A stretch of 25,999 bases of DNA from Raineyella sp964528755 (GTDB lineage Bacteria > Actinomycetota > Actinomycetes > Propionibacteriales > Propionibacteriaceae), in assembly GCA_964528755.1 (NCBI GenBank), contig CAZGWN010000058.1:1-25999 (forward strand). The letters are read 5' to 3'. The notes below the pieces were generated by a model. The model was not told the DNA's origin and did not search any database. It was given only the letters and a program-made list of their open reading frames with translations. This document shows positions 6,756-15,109 of this stretch, piece by piece. The position numbers and the translations under genes were made by a program. Each line of letters opens with the position of its first letter. The first letter of the stretch is position 1.

Positions 6756-9700
6756 ATGACAACGACGTCCCGCGGATTCACCGCCACCCTGCCGCTCGCC
6801 CTCGCGGTGACGCTCCTGACCCCGCTCGCCCTCGCGCCGATCGGGGTCCTGCCCGCACGCGCGGCGGAGATCACCCCCGACACCGGCCAAGTGCACGCCG
6901 CGGCGTACGTCGGTTCGGCGACCAGCACGCTGCCCGAGACCGTCACCGTCGACGGTGTGGCCCTCCCGGTTGCCTGGGACGCGGTCGACACCACCACCGC
7001 CTACGCCACCACCGAGGTCGGCGGGACCGTCGAGGGCGGCGACACGGTCCGTGCACAGGTCGAGGTGGTGCCGGCCGACGTGGTGTACTTCATCGACTCG
7101 GGCGGGGTCGCCGACACCCCGGCGTACGAAGCCGTACGGGCCCTGGCCGGCACGGGCGAGGACGCCACCATGGTCAATGCCGTCGCCGATCAGGAGTACA
7201 CCGGGGACGCCACATGGGGCTACGACCTCGACGGCACACCCGGCAACAAGCCCGACTGGACCCCGAAGACCAACGCCGGCCCGACCAAGGACGCCACCGG
7301 TCACTACGCCGAGGACAATCCCGCGTCGTACGTGCTGGACCTCGAGCCCGGCAAGTACTCCGTCACGGTGGGCGCCTACGAGTGGTGGAACTCCCCCGGC
7401 CGGAGACAGGATGTCACCCTGATCGCCCCGGACGGCACGGCCACCCCGATCGCCTCCGATGTCCAGCTCGACAAGGGCAGGGTCGTGGTCTCCTCGGCGG
7501 CCCTCGCCATCGACCAGGAAGGCCCCTACCGGCTGTCCTTCAGCCAGGTCAGCGGTGGCTACCCGGTGGTGAGCTGGATCGGGGTCGCGAAGGTCGCCAG
7601 CACCACCGCCGCCCCGGTCATCGACCCCGGCTCCGGCACCTTCAGCGGCGCGAAGTCCGTCTCGATCAGTTCGTCGACCGCGGGCGCGGCGATCCACTAC
7701 ACGCTGGACGGCACCGATCCGACGACCGCCAGCCCGCTCTACGAGGGCCCGTTCCGGGTGACGGCCAGCACGACGGTCAAGGCGATCGCCGCGGTCGGCG
7801 ACGACGTCAGCCCGGTCTCGACCGCCGAGCTCACGATCTCGGTCTGGGCGGCGACCGCCGTCGAGTTCAAGCTGCGCGGCGGACAGGCCGCCGACAACGT
7901 CAAGGTCACCTGGGACACGGTCCCCGACGCCGACCGCTACGAGGTCTACCGCGGGCCGGAGCGGATCGCGCAGTCCAGCGGCGACACGGTCGACGACTAC
8001 GGCCTGGAGGTCGGGCACAGCTACGACTACACGGTCAAGGCGTTCCACGGGGACAGCCTGCTGGCGACCTCGGCGGTCGCCACCGCCGAGCCGTTCATCC
8101 CCTCCGGTGACCCGGTGGGCTGGAACAACACCACCGGCGGGAACGACCTGGGCCTGCCCACCGGGGTGGAGGTCGACGGCACCTACTATCGCTACTCGGT
8201 CCATGCCGAGGGCGGATCCTCGACCATCCGGGAGGCGACGTCGGCCGACGGGCGGACCTTCGGGTCCGGGCGGGACCTGGTCACCCTGCCGGACACGAAG
8301 CTGGAGGGATTCGCCGCCCACCTGCACCCCACCACCGGCCGGATCATCCTGGCCGCACACCGGGAGAACGCCGCCGACTACACCGAGGCCGAGCTCTTCC
8401 TGGCCGAGGTGGCCCCCGGTGGTGCGCTCACTGTCACCTACACCGACCGTCCGCTGGGGCGCGACTCGCGCGACATGTCGTTGTTCGTCGACACCGACGG
8501 CAGCGCGTACGTCGTCTCGGCGACCAACACCAACGCCGACACCGCGATCTACCGGCTCAACGAGACCTGGACCGCACCGGAGTCCCTGGTCACCGTAGCC
8601 TTCACCGGACAGCACCGGGAGACCCCCGCCATCGTCCGGGTGGACGGCGTCTACTACTTCTTCGGCTCGCGCGCCTCGGGCTGGCTGCCCAGCCAGGCGA
8701 TGTATGCCTCCGCCGGGTCGCTGGCCGGCCCCTGGAGCGAGTTGCGCCAGATCGGCAACGCCGCGACGTACGGCACGCAGTCCAACACCGTCAAGCCCTT
8801 CGGCGACGGGTGGGCGATGTACGGCTACCGATGGGGGGCGAACTGGAATCCGCCCGAGCCGACCGGCAACTACCCACGGCTGCTGCCGGTGACCTTCAAC
8901 GCCGGGTTCGCCTCGATGGAGTACTACTCCGCGGTCGAGTACTATCCCGGCACCGGCCTGGTCCCGGTCCAGGCCGGGCGTCTTGCTTCGCTGGGCAAGC
9001 CGGTCAGCGTGACGGTCGACGAGGCAACGGCCCACCACGACGAGCAGGTGGTCACCGACGGCGCGGACCTGGCCTCCTCGGCTGTCTTCCGCTCCGGCGA
9101 CGAGGGCACGGCCGACGCGTACCCGTACGACCTCGTGATCGACCTGCAGACCGCACACCGGCTCACCGAGATCGACACCACGACCTTCCTCTTCAACGGG
9201 TCGGAGGCCGCCTACCAGTACACCATCGAGGGCAGCCTGGACGGGTCGACGTGGACCGAACTGGTCGACGGATCGGCCAACAAGCGGCCCGGCTACCTCA
9301 TCGACGAGATCACGGATCAGGGCGCCTACCGCTACGTCAAGCTCGCCGTCGCCTCGGCCACCAAGGTCAAGGACGGGGGCGGGGTCACCGGCTGGGGTGA
9401 CGGCATCCACGAGGTCGCGGTGTTCGGTGAGCCGGTCGCCACCCCGGTCGCCGACCCGCCCGGTGGGACCTACTTCGGCGCCCAACGGGTCTCCCTGACC
9501 AGCGGTGACCCCGATGCGGTGATCCACTACACCCTGGACGGATCCGAGCCGAGTGCGGACAGCCCGGTCTACGGCGATCCGATCGAGATCTCCGAGTTCG
9601 GCGAACACACCCTCCGGGCGGTCGCGATCAGCGACGGACAGGTCAGCGACGTCCTCACCGTCACGTACGTCCTGCGGTCGGGCGACACTCCCGTCGGGCT

Positions 9701-12700
9701 CGCGGAGACGCCCGCCTACGCGGTCGTCGCCGGGCAGGACCCCGACCTGCCGACCACCGTCCGGGTGACGACCGCCGACGGCAACACCGTCGATGCCCCG
9801 GTCTCCTGGGACCTGACCGGGATGACCTTCACCAAGCCGTACCGGACCTATCCGGTCTACGGGACGGTGGCCGGCCTCGACGAGCCGGTCGCCGGCACGA
9901 TCGAGACACTGGCGCCCGACACGTTCGTCTACATCGACTCGGCGGCCACCTCAGAGGCGTCCACGGCCTACCGCGGCGCGGCGCGCCTGCTCGGCGACGC
10001 CCTGCTCAACGACGCCGCCGATCAGGCCAAGACCGCCTCGACCACCTGGGGCCACTCCGGCGTGGACGGATCCCAGACCCAGGCCGGGCCGAAGGAAATC
10101 AACGGCCACTACGGCAAGAACGGGGACGGCAACGTCCTCGACTACACGCTCCACCTGCCCGAACCCGGCACCTACACCCTCGCCCTCGGCCTGCACGAGT
10201 GGTGGTCGGCCGCCGACCGCGCCGAGAGCGTCACGGTGATCGACGCCGCCGGGACCAGCCACGACGTGGCGAGAAGTGAACCCGGTGCGATCACGCCCGA
10301 GCACCGCGACACCGCCGTTGCCGGGACCTTCACCCTGTCCGAGGCCGGGGCCGGCACCGTCACCGTACGGATGACCAACGGGGGCTGGCAGGGAGCCGTG
10401 GTGACCTGGCTGGCCGTCGCCGAGGGCGACCAGGACCTCGACCTGTCCCCCGAAGTGGTCGCCGCCCCGACGATCGAACCGTCGGCCGGCCGGTTCTACA
10501 ACCGACCCCAGCAGGTCACCATCACGGCCGCCCCGGAGGCCGTCGTCTACTACACCACCGACGGGTCGACCCCGAGCCGGCTCCACGGCACCCGCTATGC
10601 CGAGCCGTTCACGGTCTCGGAGACCACCACGGTCAACGCCGTCGCGGTGGTCAACGGCGTGGCGAGCCCGGTGACGACGGCCGCGTACACCATCGTCGTC
10701 CAGGAGGGCCCCTACACCTCGGTCCCGGTGGGACAGCCGTGGTTCGACACGTCCGGCAACCCGATCCAGGCCCACGGCGGAGGCTTCCTGGAACACGACG
10801 GCTGGTACTACTGGGTCGGCGAGGACAAGGCGCACAACTCCGCCTCCTTCAACGGGGTGAACCTCTACCGGTCCAGGGACCTCCTCAACTGGGACTTCGT
10901 GGCCACGATCCTGGCCCCCGAGGCCGCCGGCCTCGACTGCGGGACCACCGGGCAGGCCACCTGCAAGGTCGAGCGACCCAAACTCGTCTACAACGAGCAG
11001 ACCCGCAGCTTCGTGCTGTGGGGCCACTGGGAGACCGCCGCCGACTACACCTCCTCGCAGGTGGTCGTCGCGACCAGTCCCACGATCGACGGACCGTACG
11101 CGGTGCAGTACCACGGTCGCCCGGGGGTCGGCGAGGTCTGGGACCTGGAACAGACCGCGGCGATCCAGGCGAGCGTCGACGACGGCAGCCACCCCGACTT
11201 CGCAGCGGCGGAGGCGGCCTACCGCGCGGCCGGGTACACGCCTGCAGGCCACCAGTCGCGCGACTTCACCGTCTACGTGGATGCCGACGGACGCGGCTGG
11301 TTGATCTCGGCCGAGGCGCACGTCCAGCTCCGGATCTACCCGCTGTCGGACGACTTCGTGCACGCCGACCCCGAGCGGTCCTACCCGGTGTTCACCGGGG
11401 AGAGCCGGGAGGCCGCGGCGATCACCGAGGTCGACGGGGAGTACTACCTGTTCACCTCCGGCCAGTCGGGCTGGTACCCCAACCAGCTGAAGTACGCCCA
11501 CACGGCCGACCTGTCCGACCCCGAGGGCTGGTCGGCCAACACGAATGTCGGCAACAACACCACGTTCAAGAGCCAGCCGACCTCCATCCTCCAGCTGCAG
11601 CGCAGCGACGGTGGCAGCTCCTTGGTCTACATGGGCGACCGGTGGGTGCCGTCGGCCCTGGGCACCTCGACGTACGTGTGGCTTCCCCTGCAGATCGACG
11701 CCGATCGGCACACGGCCACGCTGAACTTCACCGACAGCTGGCGGCTGGACGCGGCGTCGGGTGAAATCGTCGATCAGGGCAACACCCTGTTGTCCCGGGG
11801 CAAGCCCGCCTCGGCGAGCCCATCAGGCAGCCTGTCGGCCGGCTACACCGACGACGTCGCCGACCCCGGTGAGGACCCCGAGGTCGCCCCGGCGGCCGCG
11901 GCCAACGACGGCGTCCTCTACACGACCAACCGCTACGACAACAGCCACTACTACTTCCCGGGTGACACCAGCACCTTTTCCTGGCAGGTCGACCTCGGGG
12001 CCGCGTACGACCTGTCCCGAGTGGACATCAGTTGGCGCAGCTACAACGGCTCGGAGACGTACTCCCAGTACGTGCTGGCGGGCAGCAACGACGGCCGCAC
12101 CTGGACCACCGTCGCCGACCGGAGTCACAACAGGGTCGTCGGATTCACCAGCGACCGGGTGGCCGGACGTTACCGCCACGTCAGGGTGGCCGTCGACGGC
12201 GTGGTGAACGACCACAACGGCAATGGCGCAGGTTGGGCATCCGGCCTGGTGGAGGTCGAGGTCTATGGCTCCGAGCCGCCCGAGTCCGTGGCGATCGGCG
12301 GCGGCGACCGGGTGAAGGCCGGCGACACCCTCGCGCTGACCGCCACCGTCAGTCCGGAGGGCGCCGACCAGCGGGTGGTGTGGTCGTCGGCGGATCCCGC
12401 GGTCGCCACCGTCGATCCGGACGGCACCGTCCACGGGGTCGCGCCCGGGTCGACCACCGTCACGGCGACCTCGACCGCCGATGACACGATCAGCGCAGCG
12501 GTCACCGTCGAGGTGCTGCCCCGGGTGCCGGCCGACAACGCCACCCGGGCACCCGCGGTCGGCCGGCTGTCCTCCGACGAGGGCTGGGACACCGGCCTGA
12601 GCGACGGCACCTTCCGGGTGACGATGAACACGTGGTGGGGCGAGAACGGCAGCCTGTTCACGCTCTACCGGGACGGCGCGAAGGTCGCCGAGGTGCCCCT

Positions 12701-13124
12701 GGAGATGGCCTCACCGCGAGCCCAGCAGGCGGTCGTGGACGTGGCCGGCCTGCCCAACGGGACCTACCGGTTCACCGGCGAGCTCACCAACTCCCGCGGC
12801 ACCACGCCCACCGAACCCCTGGTGGTCGAGGTCCGTCACGCCACTCCCGGCAAACCGGCACTCTCCCACGACAACTGGGACGGTGACGGCAGCTACACCC
12901 TCACGGCGAACCTGTGGTGGGGCACGAACGCCACCGGCTACCGCTTCCTGGAGGACGGCGTGGAGATCGGGCGCGGCGTGCTGGAGGCCCGGTCCCCGCA
13001 GGCCCAGAGGGCCACCGTGCAGGTGAGCGGCCGCAACTCGGGCGTGCACACCTACACGGTGGAGTTCACCAACGCGGCCGGCACCACGACAAGCGATCCC
13101 GTCCCCGTCGTGGTGAGGAGGTGA
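6756..13124 (+). CDS. Giant secreted modular hydrolase with two GH43-type units
   Basis: The product is 2122 aa with a signal peptide ending near residue 37 (PARA-AE). Domains in order: Ig-like (38-102), carbohydrate-binding-like (102-284), chitobiase C-like (288-365), FnIII (366-448), diverged GH43 (449-736), F5/8C (743-895), chitobiase C-like (896-975), Ig-like (976-1054), second binding-like domain (1054-1235), chitobiase C-like (1237-1316), canonical GH43 (1322-1670), F5/8C (1677-1840), Big_2 (1844-1922) and two chitinase A N-terminal-like FnIII domains (1926-2027, 2032-2122). The canonical unit carries PIQAHGGGFLE, WVGEDK, SRDF (Asp1503), REAA (Glu1552) and SQPT (Gln1607). The first unit keeps SRD, RETP and TQS but has lost QAHGGG. 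ATG at 6756 has AAGGA 9 bp upstream and directly precedes the signal peptide. Likely an extracellular arabinogalactan or galactan-acting enzyme; domain limits are estimates. Confidence 0.88.
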   Translation: MTTTSRGFTATLPLALAVTLLTPLALAPIGVLPARAAEITPDTGQVHAAAYVGSATSTLPETVTVDGVALPVAWDAVDTTTAYATTEVGGTVEGGDTVRAQVEVVPADVVYFIDSGGVADTPAYEAVRALAGTGEDATMVNAVADQEYTGDATWGYDLDGTPGNKPDWTPKTNAGPTKDATGHYAEDNPASYVLDLEPGKYSVTVGAYEWWNSPGRRQDVTLIAPDGTATPIASDVQLDKGRVVVSSAALAIDQEGPYRLSFSQVSGGYPVVSWIGVAKVASTTAAPVIDPGSGTFSGAKSVSISSSTAGAAIHYTLDGTDPTTASPLYEGPFRVTASTTVKAIAAVGDDVSPVSTAELTISVWAATAVEFKLRGGQAADNVKVTWDTVPDADRYEVYRGPERIAQSSGDTVDDYGLEVGHSYDYTVKAFHGDSLLATSAVATAEPFIPSGDPVGWNNTTGGNDLGLPTGVEVDGTYYRYSVHAEGGSSTIREATSADGRTFGSGRDLVTLPDTKLEGFAAHLHPTTGRIILAAHRENAADYTEAELFLAEVAPGGALTVTYTDRPLGRDSRDMSLFVDTDGSAYVVSATNTNADTAIYRLNETWTAPESLVTVAFTGQHRETPAIVRVDGVYYFFGSRASGWLPSQAMYASAGSLAGPWSELRQIGNAATYGTQSNTVKPFGDGWAMYGYRWGANWNPPEPTGNYPRLLPVTFNAGFASMEYYSAVEYYPGTGLVPVQAGRLASLGKPVSVTVDEATAHHDEQVVTDGADLASSAVFRSGDEGTADAYPYDLVIDLQTAHRLTEIDTTTFLFNGSEAAYQYTIEGSLDGSTWTELVDGSANKRPGYLIDEITDQGAYRYVKLAVASATKVKDGGGVTGWGDGIHEVAVFGEPVATPVADPPGGTYFGAQRVSLTSGDPDAVIHYTLDGSEPSADSPVYGDPIEISEFGEHTLRAVAISDGQVSDVLTVTYVLRSGDTPVGLAETPAYAVVAGQDPDLPTTVRVTTADGNTVDAPVSWDLTGMTFTKPYRTYPVYGTVAGLDEPVAGTIETLAPDTFVYIDSAATSEASTAYRGAARLLGDALLNDAADQAKTASTTWGHSGVDGSQTQAGPKEINGHYGKNGDGNVLDYTLHLPEPGTYTLALGLHEWWSAADRAESVTVIDAAGTSHDVARSEPGAITPEHRDTAVAGTFTLSEAGAGTVTVRMTNGGWQGAVVTWLAVAEGDQDLDLSPEVVAAPTIEPSAGRFYNRPQQVTITAAPEAVVYYTTDGSTPSRLHGTRYAEPFTVSETTTVNAVAVVNGVASPVTTAAYTIVVQEGPYTSVPVGQPWFDTSGNPIQAHGGGFLEHDGWYYWVGEDKAHNSASFNGVNLYRSRDLLNWDFVATILAPEAAGLDCGTTGQATCKVERPKLVYNEQTRSFVLWGHWETAADYTSSQVVVATSPTIDGPYAVQYHGRPGVGEVWDLEQTAAIQASVDDGSHPDFAAAEAAYRAAGYTPAGHQSRDFTVYVDADGRGWLISAEAHVQLRIYPLSDDFVHADPERSYPVFTGESREAAAITEVDGEYYLFTSGQSGWYPNQLKYAHTADLSDPEGWSANTNVGNNTTFKSQPTSILQLQRSDGGSSLVYMGDRWVPSALGTSTYVWLPLQIDADRHTATLNFTDSWRLDAASGEIVDQGNTLLSRGKPASASPSGSLSAGYTDDVADPGEDPEVAPAAAANDGVLYTTNRYDNSHYYFPGDTSTFSWQVDLGAAYDLSRVDISWRSYNGSETYSQYVLAGSNDGRTWTTVADRSHNRVVGFTSDRVAGRYRHVRVAVDGVVNDHNGNGAGWASGLVEVEVYGSEPPESVAIGGGDRVKAGDTLALTATVSPEGADQRVVWSSADPAVATVDPDGTVHGVAPGSTTVTATSTADDTISAAVTVEVLPRVPADNATRAPAVGRLSSDEGWDTGLSDGTFRVTMNTWWGENGSLFTLYRDGAKVAEVPLEMASPRAQQAVVDVAGLPNGTYRFTGELTNSRGTTPTEPLVVEVRHATPGKPALSHDNWDGDGSYTLTANLWWGTNATGYRFLEDGVEIGRGVLEARSPQAQRATVQVSGRNSGVHTYTVEFTNAAGTTTSDPVPVVVRR

Positions 13125-13139
13125 GGCGGGGCCGGGCGA

Positions 13140-13177
13140 CAGGGCACAGTGGATGTGGCAGGGCACAGTGGATGTGG
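13140..13177 (+). repeat. Two tandem copies of a 19-bp unit
   Basis: CAGGGCACAGTGGATGTGG is repeated exactly at 13140-13158 and 13159-13177, between the giant GH43 gene and the DUF4342 gene. Probably a slippage duplication; a paired binding site is possible. Confidence 0.85.
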
Positions 13178-13206
13178 ACAGGCGACACATCGAGCGAGGA
13201 GGGGCC

Positions 13207-13473
13207 ATGGGCCGCTATGAGGAGTTCACCGTCGCAGGATCGGAGCTCGTGGGCCGGGTCCGCCGGCTGATCCGGGAGGGCAACGTCCGCCGGGTGGTCA
13301 TCAAGAATGCGGAAGGCCGCGTGCTGCTCGACACCCCGCTGGCGGCCGGAGCCGCCGTGACCGCTGTCGGCGCGGTGTTCGCACCGGTGCTGGTGGCCGT
13401 CGGAGCGGTCGCGGCGATCGTGGGTCAGGCGACGGTCGGCGTGGAGCGCCGCGATCCGGACGAACCTCGGTGA
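13207..13473 (+). CDS. DUF4342 domain protein
   Basis: This 88-aa protein matches the DUF4342 pattern. An acidic start (EEFTVAGSELVGRVRRLIREGNVRRVVIKN) is followed by a GRVLLDTPL strand. A long hydrophobic segment rich in Ala, Val and Gly (residues about 39-75) is likely to span the membrane once or twice. AGGAGGGG directly precedes the chosen ATG with short spacing; an upstream ATG at 13153 would add 18 unconvincing residues. Function is not established for the family; similar proteins sometimes have a UBA/EF-Ts-like N-terminus. It lies in the same direction as the TetR-ABC operon but is separated from it by that operon's own operator and promoter. Confidence 0.75.
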   Translation: MGRYEEFTVAGSELVGRVRRLIREGNVRRVVIKNAEGRVLLDTPLAAGAAVTAVGAVFAPVLVAVGAVAAIVGQATVGVERRDPDEPR

Positions 13474-13527
13474 TCGCGGTCCTGCGCACGCCCTCCTGGG
13501 CCTGAGACCCGAGGTCCGGGACCCCGG

Positions 13528-13556
13528 TTGACCGATTCGGTCAAGACTCGTACGCT
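13528..13556 (+). promoter_or_regulatory. Promoter of the TetR-ABC operon embedded in its operator
   Basis: TTGACC (13528-13533) is the start of the left palindrome, and TACGCT (13551-13556) lies in the spacer between the palindromes, 17 bp away. Transcription would start near 13562, at the edge of the right palindrome. A repressor on either site would block polymerase. Confidence 0.6.
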
Positions 13557-13578
13557 CGGTCTTGACCGAATCGGTCAA
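13528..13578. promoter_or_regulatory. Double palindromic TetR operator
   Basis: TTGACCGATTCGGTCAA (13528-13544) and TTGACCGAATCGGTCAA (13562-13578) are each 17-bp palindromes with 8-bp arms around one central base. With three flanking bases the two are exact 20-bp reverse complements of each other. Their centres are 34 bp apart, roughly three helical turns. The site lies 23 bp before the TetR start codon and brackets the candidate promoter, the arrangement expected for autorepression. Confidence 0.85.
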
Positions 13579-13601
13579 GACCGAGCAGCGTAGGAGGGCG
13601 G

Positions 13602-14222
13602 ATGGCCGACACCGAGGCGTTCGAACGCCTGCCCGAGGCCCAACGGGACGTGGTCGTCGACGCCGCGCTGGCGGTCTTCGGCCGGCACGGGTATCGCAAG
13701 GCGTCGATGGCCGACATCGCCCGTGCCGCCGGGGTCTCGAAGCCCCTTCTCTTCCACTGGTTCGGTACCAAACAGCGCCTCTATCACTACCTCGTCGCGT
13801 TCTGCGGGCAGGTGACGGCCGACATGTACGACACGGCGGCCCTGGATGCCGAGCCCGATCTCTTCGAGCGGATCCGGCTCGCCTCCCGGATGAAGACCAC
13901 GGCGCTGCGCCGCCGGCCCCACCTCACCAGCTTCCTGGGGACGATGCTCACCGAGTCCGACGCCGAGGCCCGCCGGGAGTTCGTCCGCAAGCCCGATGAC
14001 GAGGTCCGGAATGCGGTCCGGCTCGTCGTCCGCCCCGGCGACGCGCAACAACTACCGCCGGGCGTCGACCCCGAGCGGCTGGTCCGGTTGCTCATCCTCG
14101 CCGCGGAGGGGATGGCCCTGGCCGGCCCGGATCCGAACGACGACCTCGCCGCCATGTCCGACGAGATGGACGGCTACCTCGACATGCTCGAACACGCCCT
14201 CGCGACAAAGGAACGCCCGTGA
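13602..14222 (+). CDS. TetR/AcrR family transcriptional regulator
   Basis: This 206-aa protein has a classic TetR N-terminal helix-turn-helix at about 17-65 (ALAVFGRHGYRKASMADIARAAGVSK, then LLFHWFGTKQRLYHYLV). A variable all-helical ligand-binding region follows. AGGAGGG precedes the ATG. Its stop codon overlaps the GTG of the ABC ATPase by three bases (GTGA type), so the two are translationally coupled. It very likely represses its own operon from the double palindrome at 13528-13578 and releases it on binding a small molecule, perhaps a substrate of the ABC transporter. The ligand is unknown. Confidence 0.93.
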   Translation: MADTEAFERLPEAQRDVVVDAALAVFGRHGYRKASMADIARAAGVSKPLLFHWFGTKQRLYHYLVAFCGQVTADMYDTAALDAEPDLFERIRLASRMKTTALRRRPHLTSFLGTMLTESDAEARREFVRKPDDEVRNAVRLVVRPGDAQQLPPGVDPERLVRLLILAAEGMALAGPDPNDDLAAMSDEMDGYLDMLEHALATKERP

Positions 14223-15100
14223 CCACGCCTGCGATCGAACTCGATCACCTGACCAAACGGTACGGGACCGAGCGCGGCATCACCGACCTCAGCTTCACCG
14301 TCGGACCCGGGGAGGTCTTCGGGTTCATCGGACCCAATGGGGCCGGCAAGTCGACGACGATCCGGACCCTGCTCGCCCTCGTCCGCCCCTCCGGCGGGTC
14401 GGCCCGGATCTTCGGCCTCGACTGTCTCACCGAGGCACCCCGGATCGCCGCCCGGGTCGGCTACGCATCCAGCGAGCCGACGTACTACGAGCAGATGCGG
14501 GTGCGGGAGTTCCTGGCGTACGCCGCCGACCTGCATCGGGTCGACGCCGATGCCCGGATCCGTGAGCTCGCCGGCCGGCTCCACCTCGGCCTGGACCGGC
14601 GGATCTCGCACCTGTCCCTGGGCAACAAGAAGAAGGTCGGGCTTGTCGCCGCGCTGCTGCACTCCCCCGACCTGATCATCCTCGACGAGCCGACGTCGGG
14701 GCTGGATCCCCTCATGCAGCAGGAGTTCTTCGACATCCTGCGCGAGGAGAATGCCCGCGGTGCCACCGTCTTCTTCTCCTCCCATGTGCTCGGCGACGTC
14801 CAGCGGATCTGTCAGCGCGTGGCGATCCTGCGTGAAGGTGCGCTCGTCAACGTACAGAACATCGCCGAACTTCGCCGGCAGGGATACAAGCGGGTGGTCG
14901 TCCGAACCGATGTGCCGATCCCGGCGTCTTTTGTCGACGGGCTGAATGTCGCCGACGTGACCACATCTCCCGAGGGAGTCACGTTCATCCACCAAGGGCC
15001 GATAGGAATCCTGCTCGACCGATTGCGGAACCTGCCGCTGGTCGACCTCTATCTCGAGGAACCCGACCTGGAGGAGATCTTCCTCCACTACTACCGGTGA
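14219..15100 (+). CDS. ABC transporter ATP-binding protein
   Basis: This 293-aa cytoplasmic ATPase powers the two membrane proteins encoded just downstream. Walker A is GPNGAGKST (38-46), the signature is LSLGN near 132 (instead of LSGGQ), Walker B with the catalytic Glu is LIILDEPTSGLDP near 154, and the switch His is in SSHVLGD near 188. The C-terminal 90 residues form the extra domain common in ABC-2 type drug or polyether exporters. The GTG start overlaps the TetR stop. The next gene starts 9 bp after its stop. Export of a toxic compound is the most likely job, judged by family and by TetR control; the substrate is not determinable. Confidence 0.93.
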   Translation: MTTPAIELDHLTKRYGTERGITDLSFTVGPGEVFGFIGPNGAGKSTTIRTLLALVRPSGGSARIFGLDCLTEAPRIAARVGYASSEPTYYEQMRVREFLAYAADLHRVDADARIRELAGRLHLGLDRRISHLSLGNKKKVGLVAALLHSPDLIILDEPTSGLDPLMQQEFFDILREENARGATVFFSSHVLGDVQRICQRVAILREGALVNVQNIAELRRQGYKRVVVRTDVPIPASFVDGLNVADVTTSPEGVTFIHQGPIGILLDRLRNLPLVDLYLEEPDLEEIFLHYYR

Positions 15101-15109
15101 GGGACTGAC

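Noticed and set aside
6651..9608. Long minus-strand open frame opposite the giant GH43 gene
   Set aside because: Antisense shadow with Gly/Val/Asp/Arg bias and no recognisable motif; the same holds for 9951-11711.
13153..13206. Upstream start for the DUF4342 protein
   Set aside because: It begins inside the 19-bp tandem repeat, and the extra residues do not fit the family; the later ATG has an AGGAGGGG site.
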